DNA of 64,000 nucleotides from NCBI GenBank assembly GCA_905221605.1, contig CAJNDS010002179.1, forward strand, positions 949,026 to 1,013,025, read 5' to 3'. A program made the position numbers and the translations under genes. Shown piece after piece: positions 12,125 to 23,130 of the stretch. Within the stretch, counting starts at the first letter, position 1. The number at the start of each line of letters is the position of its first letter. Source of the stretch: Symbiodinium natans. Its lineage: Eukaryota; Sar; Dinophyceae; Suessiales; Symbiodiniaceae. The notes beneath the pieces were generated by a model. That model saw only the letters and a program-made list of their open reading frames with translations. It was not told where the DNA came from and ran no database searches.

Positions 12125-14271
12125 GACTCGTCAGGTGAGCTTCGACTCTCACAACTGTCTATGGGTTCGCACGTCCAAGAGCACGGCTCTTTGGCTGCGA
12201 CATCAGATTGAAACACAGGGACCCCAACTTTGAACCCCCCCTTTTCGCATCGCAAACATTCGTCGGCCCTTAACCCCTTAAAACCCTGAAAACACCCTCA
12301 AGCACCAAACCGTATAGCCTCGGTTTTCTAACAAGTCCTTGGCAGCTCTGGAAGTGTTTGTCCTGCACGGCTTATAAAGTTTCAGGCTTGAGTGTTGAGG
12401 AGTGTGAGATTTAGGGTGTTTGGGTTGAGGGTTGAGGGTTTAAGGCCTGTTGGAGGTTCTTGGAGTTGTGGTTCTGGTTTGGGGGCGAGCTTGGGGTGTG
12501 CAGATTTGGGGGGTGTAATGAGCCTTCTGGGTGGCTAGGCTGAGTGGAGCACCCCTGGAAGGGAGGGGCTCTAAGGCAAAACATGGATGTCAGTAAAAAC
12601 GCCCTCTCCCCCTCCTCAAGGAATGGTGGAAAAAGTTCTAAGGGGATCTCTTGCGGGTCTCAAATATTCAGAAATCCTTCGTTCCCGCCCTTACCTCGCC
12701 GCATCAGCACTCTGCCGGACAGCTGCTCGGGACATATCGATGCTTGCGAGCCTTGGAGGGGCTCCGGATCGTCATCACATCATGCGGAAGGCCCATAAAC
12801 CTCGCCCAAAACAACAATCCGATCCTGAGTGAGAGAGATCCCCTTAAGCCCAAGAAGGAGAAACGTAGCTTCTACCAAAATAGCATATGGGTCAGCCAGG
12901 TGAGGCACATAGCAGTGGTGACGGTAGGTGCGCTCGGCTTTCGAGGGCTAAGCTTAGCTTTGATGCCTTTTTGCGAGCACTAACCACGCCCTTGGGGATT
13001 GGGGTTTAGGGTTTAGGGTTTTGGGTTTAGGGCGCTGTGGCTTCGGTTCGTTCCGGAAGCTTCGCATGCTTGCTTCGCGGTTGGGACGGGCCCCTACGCC
13101 CTAAACCCTACAAACCACGGCCCCCACACACTCTTCTACTCTAACCAATTACGCCTAGACGCTCGAAGAAACCTAAACTCTGCATAAACCCTACATAAAG
13201 GCCAAAACCCCATCAAATGCTGGAAAACAACAACCTTTGTGTAGATGTTAGTAACCGCCAGTTATCTATATTTATATATGTATAAAAAAATATACACACA
13301 CAAACCCATGAACGCAAAACCCCTTCAAACCCTACTTGAACCTCATGCACACTTCCAAGCCCACAGCTTTTCTTGATTCGCCCAGGCTCGTAGAACTTCC
13401 ACACTCGGCGTCGCTGCTGCGCTGTAGGCCTGAGGGGCCTCGAGGGTTTAGAGTTTAGGGTTTAGGGTGCCCTAAACCCTAACCCCTGAACCCTAAACCC
13501 TAAACCCTCCTAAATCCTAAACCTTGTAAACCCTGCGGCTTAGGGATTGCGGCGGAATGGGGTTCCGGAAGTCTTGGAGGGGATTGAAAGTTAGTCGCGG
13601 CGGCCCGCCGGAAGCTACGGCCCTCCGACACATTTCACAAAACCCCACCGCTGCAGGCCTAGCCGAGATGACTAACGCTCGCTGGTCAACCTAAACCTCC
13701 CAGCTACCCTTTAATAGAGGGGGCTTATATACCCTAATAGTAGTCGGGAGGGTAAACCCTCAGCCCGAAACCTGAACCCTAAACCCCAAACGTGCCGGAA
13801 GGCCCTGAAGCCCTGCTGGGCACCTGATCCAAAGACTGTCGTCTCCCAGGATACCTGGCTCTCCGCACCCAGGGGTCCTGCCACAAGGGATGTAAGGGGC
13901 TTGCCCAAGAACTGCATCGGTTCACGCAGTAAACTGGCATCCGGCAGAGGTCTCCCGCGATAACTCGCTGTACCGTATGAATTCTTTGGGTTCCCTACAA
14001 GGACTCCCGGTAAGGAAATGAGGGACCCCTCCAAAATTCGCAGGCTTTTTGGGTTTTCTGGAAATCCGCAAGACCACGACACGGCAGAAAAGCTGCAGTC
14101 CCACAGAGTCGAGCTCCGGCCCGCCAAGCGGGTGCCCAGCTGCCGATTTCTGCGGCGAAGCTGCGTGAGCCTCGCACACGACACAACTTTGTTTTATCCC
14201 GAACGTCCCGAAAATCTAGATACCCAAAACGGTGACCAGCTGATAAAAAAAGATAAAAAAGCTATGCTTCG
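12125..14271. other. Gene-poor stretch
   Basis: Short unsupported frames; small CCCTAAA/TTTAGGG tracts at 13000-13030 and 13445-13520. The plus-strand frame at 14018-14893 is mostly a shadow of the minus-strand coiled-coil exon. Confidence 0.4.
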
Positions 14272-15846
14272 TCAGTGCCGTAGAGCAGCCGGTGCCTTGC
14301 GGCGCCTTTCCACTTCCGCGGGCATGCGGTTCACGGGTCTCTCTTGGGCCTCACGGGCCTCGGGCGACCGGGATAGCCTTGTCTGGGCTGGGCGGGTTTC
14401 GGCGGCCTCCATGGCCTCCTTTGAGTTCACGCGAAGGCGGGGCGGGGAGCGGCAGACGGTGCTGCGCTTGGCCTTGGCAGTGAGGGGGAGCAGCACCTTC
14501 GCGGCATTCCCTGCGTGCGCGGACGGGAAGGGCTGCGGGGAACGGCCGCGCGAGAGGTGCGAGAGGCCCTCTGCGGTCAGCTCGATGGGCATGTGCCGCT
14601 CGCGGTCGGGGGAGCGGGTGCGTTCCTTGCGTTCCTTGGGTGTCTTGCTGCCTGGCGGGCTTGCAGACGGCGAGCGGCTCGTCTGCGTCTGCTTGGATTG
14701 TTGCCTTAACTTCCCGCGCCAGCTGCTCAGGCTCACGCCTTGCAACCAGCCACCACCCATGGACAGAACTCGCGGATATGCAACCATGTCGCTTACGTCA
14801 GTGGAGTCTGGGTCAGCCCAGGGGCTTGTGGATGCCTGGTGCACGGCATTCTTACCGATCTTGGGTGTCTCCAGCTGCGCGCTCGGCTCTTGACCTGTTG
14901 CATCCCTCACAGAAAGCGCTTTCTCCAAGAGGTCGGTCTGGCACTGCTTGTCCTCAGAAGCAATGCTGTTCTGGGACAAACGCTCGTCCAGCTGTTTCAG
15001 CAACTCGGCCTCCCGGTCTCTCCAGGTCTGGACCTCCTTCCTCAGCCTCTGAATCTCTTCCTCCTGGTTTTCGGCGGCCCAAGACTCGGTCTGCTGAAAC
15101 TGGCTGACCAGGGTCCTCGCCCTGGCCTCCTGCGCAGCCTGAGCCTCTGCCAGCGCGGCGCGGAGCGCATGCACTTCTGAAGCCTCGGCCTCCTGGGCAG
15201 TTCGTGCCTGGCTCTCCGCCTCGTTGCGGGTCGCCTCAAGCCGCTCCAGCTCGGCTGCGGATGCTGCAGCCTGTCGCTGCTGGGCTTCGAGCTTTGCTTG
15301 GAGGGCCTGCAGCTTGTTCTCCAACTGGCGCACGGCCTCCTGCGACGTCCTTGCCTCCAGTTCACGGGAGCCCTTGGCATCGTGCAGCTGCGCCGTCAGT
15401 TCCTCCACTTCCTGCTGCCTTTCGAATGCGTCGCGCTCGCGAGCACGCACCGCCTCCTGTAAGCTCGCCGCCTCCATGCGAGCTTCCTCGAGCTCAGCGG
15501 TGAGGCCCGTGACCTCTGCCGCCAAGCGAAGCCCCTCTTGCTCCGCCCGTTCAAGGCGTCCATCTGGCTGGATGCTCAAGTGCGTCATGACCTCCTTCAC
15601 CAACCGCGGCTTGGCCTTCTTGGCTTGCAGCTCCTTCTGCAAGCGCTGCTCCGCTGCCTCCGCCCGCCTGGCTGCGGCCTCCGCGGCGGAAAGACCGCTC
15701 TGCAGGCTTTCCAGCTTCTCCCGCAAGTGCTGCGCCGACGCTTTCTGTTCCTGCAGCTCGGCTTCGCACTTGTCATGCGCTGCCCTCCATGCCACCAGTT
15801 CCTTCTGCAGTCCGCCATGCTCGCTCTTCCACTTCCGAGCTTCCTC
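14272..15846 (-). CDS. Last exon of a coiled-coil protein with Ser/Arg/Pro-rich tail
   Basis: The exon probably begins at 15846, after a CAG acceptor, with GAG GAA GCT. The frame is also open upstream to an ATG at 15858, but that stretch is better read as intron. About 290 residues form continuous heptad-rich coiled coil (for example LEEARMEAASLQEAVRARE), rich in Ala, Glu, Gln and Arg. A roughly 180-residue basic tail full of SP and RSP motifs follows (SRSPSASPPGSKTPKERKER). No catalytic domain is seen. Coiled coil plus SP-rich tail fits a cytoskeletal, basal-body or centrosome-type structural protein, but this is only a class guess. Several short exon islands with the same coiled-coil character lie upstream on the same strand (15982-23547). 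Length is unknown because the 5' part is incomplete. Confidence 0.75.
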   Translation of the reverse strand, partial: EEARKWKSEHGGLQKELVAWRAAHDKCEAELQEQKASAQHLREKLESLQSGLSAAEAAARRAEAAEQRLQKELQAKKAKPRLVKEVMTHLSIQPDGRLERAEQEGLRLAAEVTGLTAELEEARMEAASLQEAVRARERDAFERQQEVEELTAQLHDAKGSRELEARTSQEAVRQLENKLQALQAKLEAQQRQAAASAAELERLEATRNEAESQARTAQEAEASEVHALRAALAEAQAAQEARARTLVSQFQQTESWAAENQEEEIQRLRKEVQTWRDREAELLKQLDERLSQNSIASEDKQCQTDLLEKALSVRDATGQEPSAQLETPKIGKNAVHQASTSPWADPDSTDVSDMVAYPRVLSMGGGWLQGVSLSSWRGKLRQQSKQTQTSRSPSASPPGSKTPKERKERTRSPDRERHMPIELTAEGLSHLSRGRSPQPFPSAHAGNAAKVLLPLTAKAKRSTVCRSPPRLRVNSKEAMEAAETRPAQTRLSRSPEAREAQERPVNRMPAEVERRRKAPAALRH

Positions 15847-15981
15847 CTGCCCACACACGGTGCTTTCTGCGCACTGAGACTACCTTTCCACTGCAGGTAA
15901 GCGCGCAGATCTTCAAGGATATGCGCATGTTCCAAACTTGAAGTTCAAGCCTACTTTCTTCGCTCAGGGCTCACGGCCTGC

Positions 15982-16019
15982 GACTGCCGCAGCTCTGCCT
16001 CCGTCTCTTCCAGGACCCT
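15982..16019 (-). CDS. Upstream exon of the coiled-coil gene (probable)
   Basis: It follows a CTCAG acceptor and reads VLEETEAELRQSQ, ending at a GCAG/GC donor of the type used in the beta-tubulin gene. Heptad-like composition matches the large exon just downstream. Exact phase was not proven. Confidence 0.5.
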
Positions 16020-16196
16020 GAGAAGGCGACAAGCCGCTTTTTTGAAGGATTGTGATTAAGTTAGCAAGCATCCAGCTGAACTTCGAATCAAGCCTGGGAG
16101 TTGCCAAGGACACAAAAAAAAAACTGTGTTTTTTGAGTCCATCCCCTGAGCCCTGAAGCCTAAACCCTCTTGCCCTGGGCCCTGAACCAACCCCGC

Positions 16197-16240
16197 AGAC
16201 TGGCCAAGGGACGACTCGGCCTTGTCGAGCTTCTTCTGTA
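16197..16240 (-). CDS. Upstream exon of the coiled-coil gene (probable)
   Basis: After a GTGTCAG acceptor the sequence reads GALQKKLDKAESSLGQ, a coiled-coil segment on the same strand as 14272-15846. The frame stays open further upstream, so the start could lie earlier (up to about 16310). Boundaries were judged by eye. Confidence 0.45.
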
Positions 16241-16642
16241 GAGCCCCGGACCTGACACCACGGGGCGTTGATCGTTGAAGTGCTTCTTCCCAAGCTTTCC
16301 GATGAGCCGCTAAGACGCAAAGCCCAAGGTCTAGGCAGGCAGAGATTTCATACAGAAATACATATGGGTTGCACATGTGTGTGTTGAACAATATGTATGG
16401 ACATGCATACACATGTGCAAACGCACGAGCGCACGCACACACATTCACATGCACATGCATGTACAGATTTATGTACTAGGCGCTGCTCTAAGACATGTGA
16501 TCTTCGGAGACCTAGGGTTTAGCTGGGCAGGGCCTGTCTGACATGCGCCTCTGCTTCAGCTCGTCGTTGGCTTCCTGCCATCATGACAGTCAGTCCACAA
16601 AGAGGTTGCGGACGAAGATACGAGTATCATCGCATGCCCAAC

Positions 16643-16755
16643 CCCGATTCGGCATGAGCCACGGCAAGCACCAGGGCGTCCTGGATGCGCGCCATATCCT
16701 CCTGGATGGCCTGTATCTCATAATCCTTCTCCTCGGGGATTGATTGCCGATCTTT
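16643..16755 (-). CDS. Upstream exon of a coiled-coil gene (probable)
   Basis: The minus strand reads PEEKDYEIQAIQEDMARIQD followed by ALVLAVAHAESG, a clear amphipathic helix, after a CACAG acceptor. It probably belongs to the same gene as 14272-15846. The 3' boundary near GCCGAATCG is uncertain. Confidence 0.5.
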
Positions 16756-17240
16756 TCCAACTGTGAGTTGAAAGGTGCCTTCCCGCAACTACACCCAACC
16801 CTGAAACATGCATCTACCAGCGCTGCAAAAAGGTTTCAGAATAAAGCTTGGCTCCTCGGTGTTTTGGGTCGTGGGTTTGGGCCGTTTGGGGGCTTGTAGG
16901 GCTTTGAGGCTCTCAGGGCCAGACGCGAGCCACAAACTCAGGGCTTGTGTGGTTCAAGGGCTTTTGGGGAGGCTTGACCCAAAAGGAGCTCCATAGGTCC
17001 GAGGCAAGCGGTCCTAAACCTTTTGTCATTTCCGGTCTCTTGTCGCCAGTGGCTCACAAGTCCTTTTCTGCTCTAAGAATAAGGGTTCCCCTATGGCCTT
17101 ACTACCTTACTATCTACTCTGTACTACCCCCCCCCCCCCCCCCCCCCAGGTTTCCCCACAAATCAGGCTATTCAGGGAGAGTTTTAAGCCTAAAGTAAGT
17201 TTTTTTAAAGGGGCTACCTAGAGGGATAGTATAGAGGGGG

Positions 17241-17633
17241 GCCCTAAACCCTGAACCCTGAACCCTAAACCCTAAAGCCTAAACCGTAAACCCTAAACCC
17301 TAAACCCCCGGAGGTGCCTTCACCACCTCCTTCCAAGCCATCTCCTGGGCCGACAGCTTCTTCTCATACTCCTCCTGCGGCTTGGGGTTTGGGGGTTGCA
17401 GTTTAGGGTTCAGGGTGTGGGGTTTAGGGTTTAGGGTTTAGGTTTAGGGTGTAGGGTGTAGGGTGTAGGGTGTAGGGTGTAGGGTGTAGGGTGTAGGGTT
17501 TAGGGTTTAGGGTTTAGGGTTTAGGGTTTAGGGTTTAGGGTTTAGGGTTTAGGGTTTAGGGTTTAGGGTTTAGGGTTTAGGGTTTAGGGTTTAGGGTTTA
17601 GGGTTTAGGGTTTAGGGTTTAGGGTTAGGGTTC
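17241..17633. repeat. CCCTAAA and long TTTAGGG/TGTAGGG arrays
   Basis: CCCTAAA units to 17306, then from 17400 TTTAGGG with eight TGTAGGG variants at 17443-17500 and about 20 perfect TTTAGGG units to 17630. A probable exon (17308-17374) sits between. Confidence 0.9.
17308..17374 (-). CDS. Coiled-coil exon island between telomere-like arrays
   Basis: After a CGCAG acceptor the minus strand reads EEYEKKLSAQEMAWKEVVKA. The island lies between a CCCTAAA array (17241-17306) and a long TTTAGGG array (17400-17633), so if it is an exon both neighbouring introns consist largely of telomere-like repeats. Confidence 0.5.
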
Positions 17634-17955
17634 CCCGGATTTTTTTTGTGCGGGCTGGCTTGGTTGGGATAGATGGATACTCTTTAAACTCATATAAACT
17701 CATCCCTCTCAAAATCATGTGGATCCCTTTTAACATATGGACCCCTTTTGAATTCATGAAAAATCTCATCCCTTTTAAAATCATATAAAGCCAGAACCCC
17801 CCCCCGTAAGATGGACACTTAGAGGCTATGCTGCACGTGCGTGCCTTGTGAACGAATACTTTACAAAGGAAACCGCCGCAGAACAGACGCAACGCACCCG
17901 CAGAATAGACGCAATGCACCCTTATAAGCATCAGCACAGTGTGTCCTGGGCGGGG

Positions 17956-18152
17956 GCACGGAGGGCGCGGAGGGCGCGGAGGGCGCGCGGAGGGCGCGGA
18001 GGGCGCAGAGGGCGCTGAGGGCGCGGGCGCGGAGGGAGGGGTGGAGGGCGCGGAGGGCGCGGAGGGCGCGGAGGGCGCGGAGGGCGCGGAGGGCGCTGAG
18101 GGCGCGGAGGGCACGGAGGGCGCGGAGGGCGCGGAGGGCGCGGAGGGCGTGG
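17956..18152. repeat. GGAGGGCGC minisatellite
   Basis: About 20 units of the 9-mer GGAGGGCGC, all 3n in length, so both strands give open frames of EGA or PSA repeats. No sign of a true gene. Confidence 0.95.
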
Positions 18153-18188
18153 AAGGTGACTAATTACCCCTTCAACCAGATATCACAC

Positions 18189-18608
18189 ACACACGTTGAC
18201 TTGTCTGGAACTGATGAGACGGACTCTCGACTGGATCAAACATCACATCATCATGAGGGTGAAATGAAGAATTTTGTACCAACCTGTGCCAGACACCAGG
18301 AATGGCACAAGTAATACCAAATGAGATGATGCCAATGAGGGGTATGGGTGCAGCCCATGTTGCACCAGACACCGGGAATGATGCAACGCGAAGTGAGATG
18401 GAAGATGAACGAATGGTGAGGTCCCCCAAGCTACTCCCGCAGGAGTCCATGGGCAGACAAGAGCAGGTACGTTTGCACGGGTTGGGGAGGGGGGTCTTCG
18501 TTGACCGGGACCCCCTCCCCACCCTCCCGGTCCCCTGCAAGTGAAAACAAAGCCAAGAAGGGTGTGACCCCAATCCTGCATGTACAGCAAGTTACACACA
18601 CACACACA
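18189..18608. repeat. 420-bp direct repeat, copy 1
   Basis: Identical by eye over 420 bp to 19172-19591 (offset 983). It contains an 80-codon open frame starting MAQVIPNEMMPMRG, repeated identically in copy 2; nothing else supports it as a gene. The end is a CA microsatellite. Confidence 0.9.
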
Positions 18609-19171
18609 TGCCCCGAAGGGCAGTGAGGTGTCTGCCTGTCATCGTCGGCATCACACAGAGCAGCATCATGCCCCGAGAGGGCGGACAGGACAAAGACATG
18701 TCACATATCTTGAATCGGAGAACAGGCGAGATAGATCAGCACCACAACCGGAGGGAGCGCAGCAACATTTTACCAACACTAGCAGAAGGGAACATGCCAT
18801 GGCAAGCACATGAACAACGACCAACAAGAGTGCAGAGAAGATCCACCAACACCAACAAGAGGGAGAACAACACCACTTTACCAACATTAGCGGGGAGGAC
18901 ATGTGTCCGTACCTGATGCAGCCTCAGTCAAACTACCTGTTCACAGCTGACGGTGCATTACGAAAGTCACAAAGCAGTGCCGTCCGGGTACCCCTGCGTC
19001 TGCAATTTGGATGATCCCGATGACATGTCTGTGCTCGCACTCACTCATGTCACAAAGCCTACTGCAGATGATCCCGATGAATGAGTATCTCAGCCAGCAG
19101 AGCTCAGTCAATCCCGGATGCCCGGGTCTGCTGGGATCTGGCCCCGTGACGGGACAACACGCCAGAACCAT

Positions 19172-19591
19172 ACACACGTTGACTTGTCTGGAACTGATGA
19201 GACGGACTCTCGACTGGATCAAACATCACATCATCATGAGGGTGAAATGAAGAATTTTGTACCAACCTGTGCCAGACACCAGGAATGGCACAAGTAATAC
19301 CAAATGAGATGATGCCAATGAGGGGTATGGGTGCAGCCCATGTTGCACCAGACACCGGGAATGATGCAACGCGAAGTGAGATGGAAGATGAACGAATGGT
19401 GAGGTCCCCCAAGCTACTCCCGCAGGAGTCCATGGGCAGACAAGAGCAGGTACGTTTGCACGGGTTGGGGAGGGGGGTCTTCGTTGACCGGGACCCCCTC
19501 CCCACCCTCCCGGTCCCCTGCAAGTGAAAACAAAGCCAAGAAGGGTGTGACCCCAATCCTGCATGTACAGCAAGTTACACACACACACACA
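19172..19591. repeat. 420-bp direct repeat, copy 2
   Basis: Second identical copy. The two copies enclose a 563-bp unique segment (18609-19171). The minus strand just inside copy 2 reads TGGTTCTGGCGTG, which begins with the TGG typical of a tRNA-3'-end primer site. A small non-autonomous LTR element (TRIM) is therefore possible; a plain tandem duplication is the alternative. Confidence 0.9.
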
Positions 19592-19699
19592 CACAACCGA
19601 ATGTCACGCTCCCCATCTGCGCTCCCCCCTCCTTGGCCCCCCCCGAACCCGGCCGTCAACCGCACATCCATGCGGGAGGGGGGGGGGGGTCACACCAAT

Positions 19700-20444
19700 C
19701 ATTACTTCTCCCCACCTGCACGGGTGTGGCGAAGTGTCGTCGGCCTTGTCGTCCTTCTTCGCCTCGCTGTCCTGGGAGATTTCGCTGGCGGGAGCTCGAA
19801 GGGACTCGGCTCCGCGTCCTCCGCGTCAGTGGTGGTGTGCTCCTTGCAGTCGCTCTTGTGCTCAGGCTGCTGGCCTTCCTTTTTCTCTGGTCATCCTCGC
19901 CGCCAGTGTGTTCCCGGGCTGACTCCCGTCGGGGCTCTTTAGCTCCTCTTCTTCGGCTGCCAGTTCGCAGGCCTCGGCCTTGGCCCGACACTTCAGCCGA
20001 TTCCAGAGGTCCTCCGAGACACCGTACGTCTCACTTTCCACGCAGCCCACACGGAAGAAGAAGGTCATGTGCGTAACGGCCTTGAGGCCGTTCAGCTCGG
20101 CTGCTTCTTGGGCCTCCTTCAGCCGGACCTGCCGGCAGTCCCACACTTGCGGCACATCATCGTGCCAGTCTGTGCCTTCTGCCCTTCCAAGTACATGTGG
20201 CAGATGCTGAAGTTTGCGCACTGCCAGGGCTCCATTTCTTTTTCCCATGCTGCCCACTCCTCAGCGGTATACTGTTCTTCACCCGTCTCCACAGCAGGGT
20301 CAGGTGCGGGGGCCTTCCGCGCAGCGCGCCTCTTCGGCACCCCAGCCTTGGCAGTGGCAGCGTCCGTTGACATGGCGATGCGAGAGTTTGCGGGAGGGCA
20401 CACAAAAGCTGGAGCAGGAAATGCATGAGCCAAAATGGCTGCAG
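19700..20444 (-). pseudogene. Decayed retroposed gene copy with relict spliced leader
   Basis: At 20444-20424 the minus strand matches the dinoflagellate spliced leader at 18 of 21 positions, including a 15-nt exact core AGCCATTTTGGCTCA. About 50 nt downstream an ATG (20373) opens MSTDAATAKAGVPKRRAARK and a segment with CANFSICHMY and MMCRKCG (possible zinc-binding Cys/His). Coding continues in another frame from about 20150 (LKEAQEAAELNGLKAVTHMT, later SETYGVSEDLWNRLKC), and again in other frames below 19870 (EHTTTDAEDAEPSPFELP, SEISQDSEAKKDDKADDTS). Repeated frame changes without good splice sites suggest a processed, mutated copy. Spliced-leader relicts inside genomes are known marks of mRNA recycling in dinoflagellates. 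A TTTAGGG tract directly abuts the relict (20445-20510). Parent gene not recognised. Confidence 0.6.
20424..20444 (-). other. Relict dinoflagellate spliced-leader sequence
   Basis: The minus strand holds AGCCATTTTGGCTCA exactly, flanked by partly matching bases (18 of 21 overall). A 15-nt match is not expected by chance in a window of this size. It lies in the place of a 5' mRNA end for the pseudogene at 19700-20373. Confidence 0.75.
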
Positions 20445-21068
20445 GGTTTAGGGCTTAGGGTTTAGGGTTTAGGGTTTAGGGTTCAGGGTTCAGGGTTCAG
20501 GGTTTAGAGTTTGCGACCACCCCTTACTATTACCCGTGCTACCCTTAACATACTTGAGTCGCACAGTCACAACCTAATCTCGTTGCGCACATTCACTGCC
20601 AAGTTGTCTGCAGAAACCCGTCAATGCCGCGTATCACTGATTGAGAAGAGATCCCACCTTGCGAATGAAAAACCTTCAAGCAGCAGGATCGCACACAAAA
20701 CCCTAACCCAGTGCCATCCCAAAAGGTCCCATGGACAAACACAAGACAGACACACCCGCAACCCAAGTACGCAGCCATGAGTTGAAAACAGGTGAACATT
20801 CAGCGAGACCTGACCAGCTCCAGGATAAGCTCCGGGAGGGGGGGCGGGGTGACATGCTGCATGCACAAGACGGTCCGGACCTGTGCGTAACGTGAGGGAA
20901 CGTGAAAAGCCGACACGCTTTGCAAGCTGATCCTCCGGGGGTTGCCTTCAGTGTGGCCTGGCATGGCTTCAGCACAAAGGCTGTACAAATCCTTTTCTAG
21001 CCTAAACCCTAAACCCCAAACCCCAAACCCTAAACCCTAAACCCTAAACCCTAAGCCAAAAAAGACGA
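20445..21068. other. Telomere-like tracts and unassigned sequence
   Basis: TTTAGGG at 20450-20510 and CCCTAAA/CCCCAAA at 21002-21052. A minus-strand stretch (SLCAEAMPGHTEGNPRRISL, about 20920-20985) looks exon-like but has no family. Confidence 0.4.
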
Positions 21069-21245
21069 TCAAGTAGGCTGCCAGTCCTTGACGTCCTCCA
21101 CGGTTTGGCCCTTCTCCTCGTGGTAAAACTGCACGTCGTGCTGCAACAGCCTTGGCAGCGCGCCAGCGTGGATCGGAGTGTCAGCCAGTTCGGTTCACAG
21201 CAGCGCAGATGAACTATCGATCAGCTTCTGAATCCCGAGCTCTTC
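21069..21245 (-). pseudogene. C-terminal coding fragment with an in-frame stop
   Basis: The minus strand reads LADTPIHAGALPRLLQHDVQ and FYHEEKGQTVEDVKDWQPT to a stop at 21069. The same frame is open upstream (EELGIQKLIDSSSALL) but interrupted by TGA at 21195-21197. Either the fragment is a broken gene end, or an unseen intron removes the stop. An (ACT)n microsatellite cuts it off at 21253. Family not recognised. Confidence 0.4.
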
Positions 21246-21252
21246 TGAAAAT

Positions 21253-21393
<141 letters not shown>

Positions 21394-22650
21394 AAAAAAA
21401 AAGAGAGGGCACAAGGCTAGTGGGGTGGCTAAACACTGTCCAGCAGCTGAAGCAATTCGGCGTCTTCAGCAGCAAGGGCGTATGCTCGCAGGAGCCGAAT
21501 CCTTTCCCTGGGGAGGGTTGGCGGTAGGGGGGCGGGCAGAATTTCAGCACCCGTACTCGAGCAACGAGGCATAAACCCTGAGCCATGAACCCGAAACTCA
21601 AACAGAAGAAAGCTATGCAAAGGCCAGCGACTTCGGGGCTATATACCATGCATGTGCATGTATGAGCGAGAGAGAACGATGAGCGAGCGAGAGAGAAAAA
21701 AAAAAAAAAGATAGAGAGGGGAGAGAGAGAGGAGGGAGAGAAAGAGAGAGAGAGAGAGATGAGGGAAAGATGAGAGAGAGGGAGAGAGTGGCCTGAAAAG
21801 AGACCGGTCGCGGAGGAACTGCCGGTTCTTCTCCTTGGGCTGAGCAGGGGGATGCATTTGGACTGAGAGGGCTTTGGGTTTGGGGTTTCGGGTTTCTCAC
21901 ACTGACAAGGGAGGCTCTGGTCAGTAGGTTTAAGATCATGGGTTTGGGATTAGGACTTTTGGGGTAGGGGCGGGGGGGGTTTGGGGCTGTTGGGTGTGGG
22001 CAAAATCGCGACAGCTCAGGGTGAGCAACGGCATCTAACTTCAGGAGCTCCAATCGAACATGCCGACTCCATATATGAATGCCCTTACTTAGCATGTTTG
22101 TTGCCTTCCCCATTCAGCCGTTCCTCACTTTTTTGGGGGGGCGGGAGGGGGGGGGGGGCGCGAGGTAGTTCTACCTCGATTGCAGCGAATTCCCCGAGAA
22201 CTACCGGTCTAATCTTAGGCTGATCATATACGCTGAACCCTTAAGCCTGCACCTTCAGCCCTAAACACCCTAAACCCTAAACTCCCTAAACCCTAAACTC
22301 CCTGAACCCTACACTCCCGAAACCCTTTTACATCCAGGCCTCTGAAGGGGTAAGCATGCTCCCTAAACCCTAAACACCATAACCCTAAAAGCACCCTAAC
22401 CCTAAACTCCCTAGAACCTGAGACTATGGCCGCCCAGTGTCCCGCAACTCCGCCTGCAAGTTGCTGTATTTGACCTTAAGGGCTGGGGGGTAAAAAGAAA
22501 CCCTCTACCAACCTCTCAACCCTAAACCCTAAACCCTGAATCCTAAACCCTAAACCCCAAACCCCAAACCCTAAACCCTGGAGGGAGGTCCAAAACGCAC
22601 AGGGGCTCCAGAGGTTTCGGGGAGCCTTGAACCCTTTCAGCCTTTTGCAC
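21394..22650. other. Gene-poor stretch with GA and CCCTAAA repeats
   Basis: GA-rich tract at 21665-21790, a G-rich patch at 22130-22160 and CCCTAAA/CCCTAAACT units at 22257-22400 and 22515-22580, with one CCCTTTTACATCC word (22322). No gene recognised. Confidence 0.5.
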
Positions 22651-22725
22651 CTGGGCGAAACCCAAGACGTCAGCCTCCAACTCCGTATTCTGCTGGTCCT
22701 GGCGCTCTAAGCGCTCCAGCAACCT
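22651..22725 (-). CDS. Coiled-coil exon island
   Basis: Between a CGCAG acceptor and a CCCAG/GT donor the minus strand reads RLLERLERQDQQNTELEADV and then LGFAQ, in exactly 25 codons. CCCTAAA repeats follow on the downstream side. It could belong to the large minus-strand coiled-coil gene or to a separate one. Confidence 0.5.
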
Positions 22726-23069
22726 CTGCGGCATGAAGGGCTCGGGATTCAAGGGGGTTGGGGGGGAGGGCTTGGGTGCTTCAGCTTACTTTCAGGGTTC
22801 GGGGTTCAATCTTCCGGGCTCCGTGCGTGCCTTTTTTGGCTGGGATGGAGCTCAGCGCGCCCCCCGCAAGGGCAGAAGGCAAGTCGGGGGTTCAGCGACG
22901 AGTACGGGTTCAACAGCGCAACTCTTTCACTGCTGCCGACGGAACAAGCCGCTGGGGTGGACCTGCTCCGTGTCGGGGCCGAAGGCCTCGCAGGCTCAGG
23001 ATGGGAGGTTGGCAGCCCTGAGGCCTAGGAGGCTCTAGGACCTCCCTGTGCCTCCGAGCTCTCCGTACC

Positions 23070-23130
23070 CGGCTCGGCCCGCTCCCAGCGCAGCACGAGG
23101 TCGGCGAAGTGGCTGAAGTCGACCATGATC
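23070..23130 (-). CDS. Probable exon, product unknown
   Basis: After a CGCAG acceptor the minus strand reads IMVDFSHFADLVLRWERAEP, ending at a GGTAC donor. The composition is protein-like and not repeat-derived. A telomere-like TTTCGGG/TTTAGGG tract lies on the other side of the acceptor (23162-23215). Family not recognised. Confidence 0.4.

Noticed and set aside
14018-15900. Plus-strand frames opposite the coiled-coil exon
   Set aside because: Antisense of a GC-rich coiled coil; composition is Cys/Ser-rich noise.
17605-18163. PSA- and EGA-repeat frames on both strands
   Set aside because: The 9-bp minisatellite is a multiple of three, so it has no stops in some frames; no flanking coding signal.
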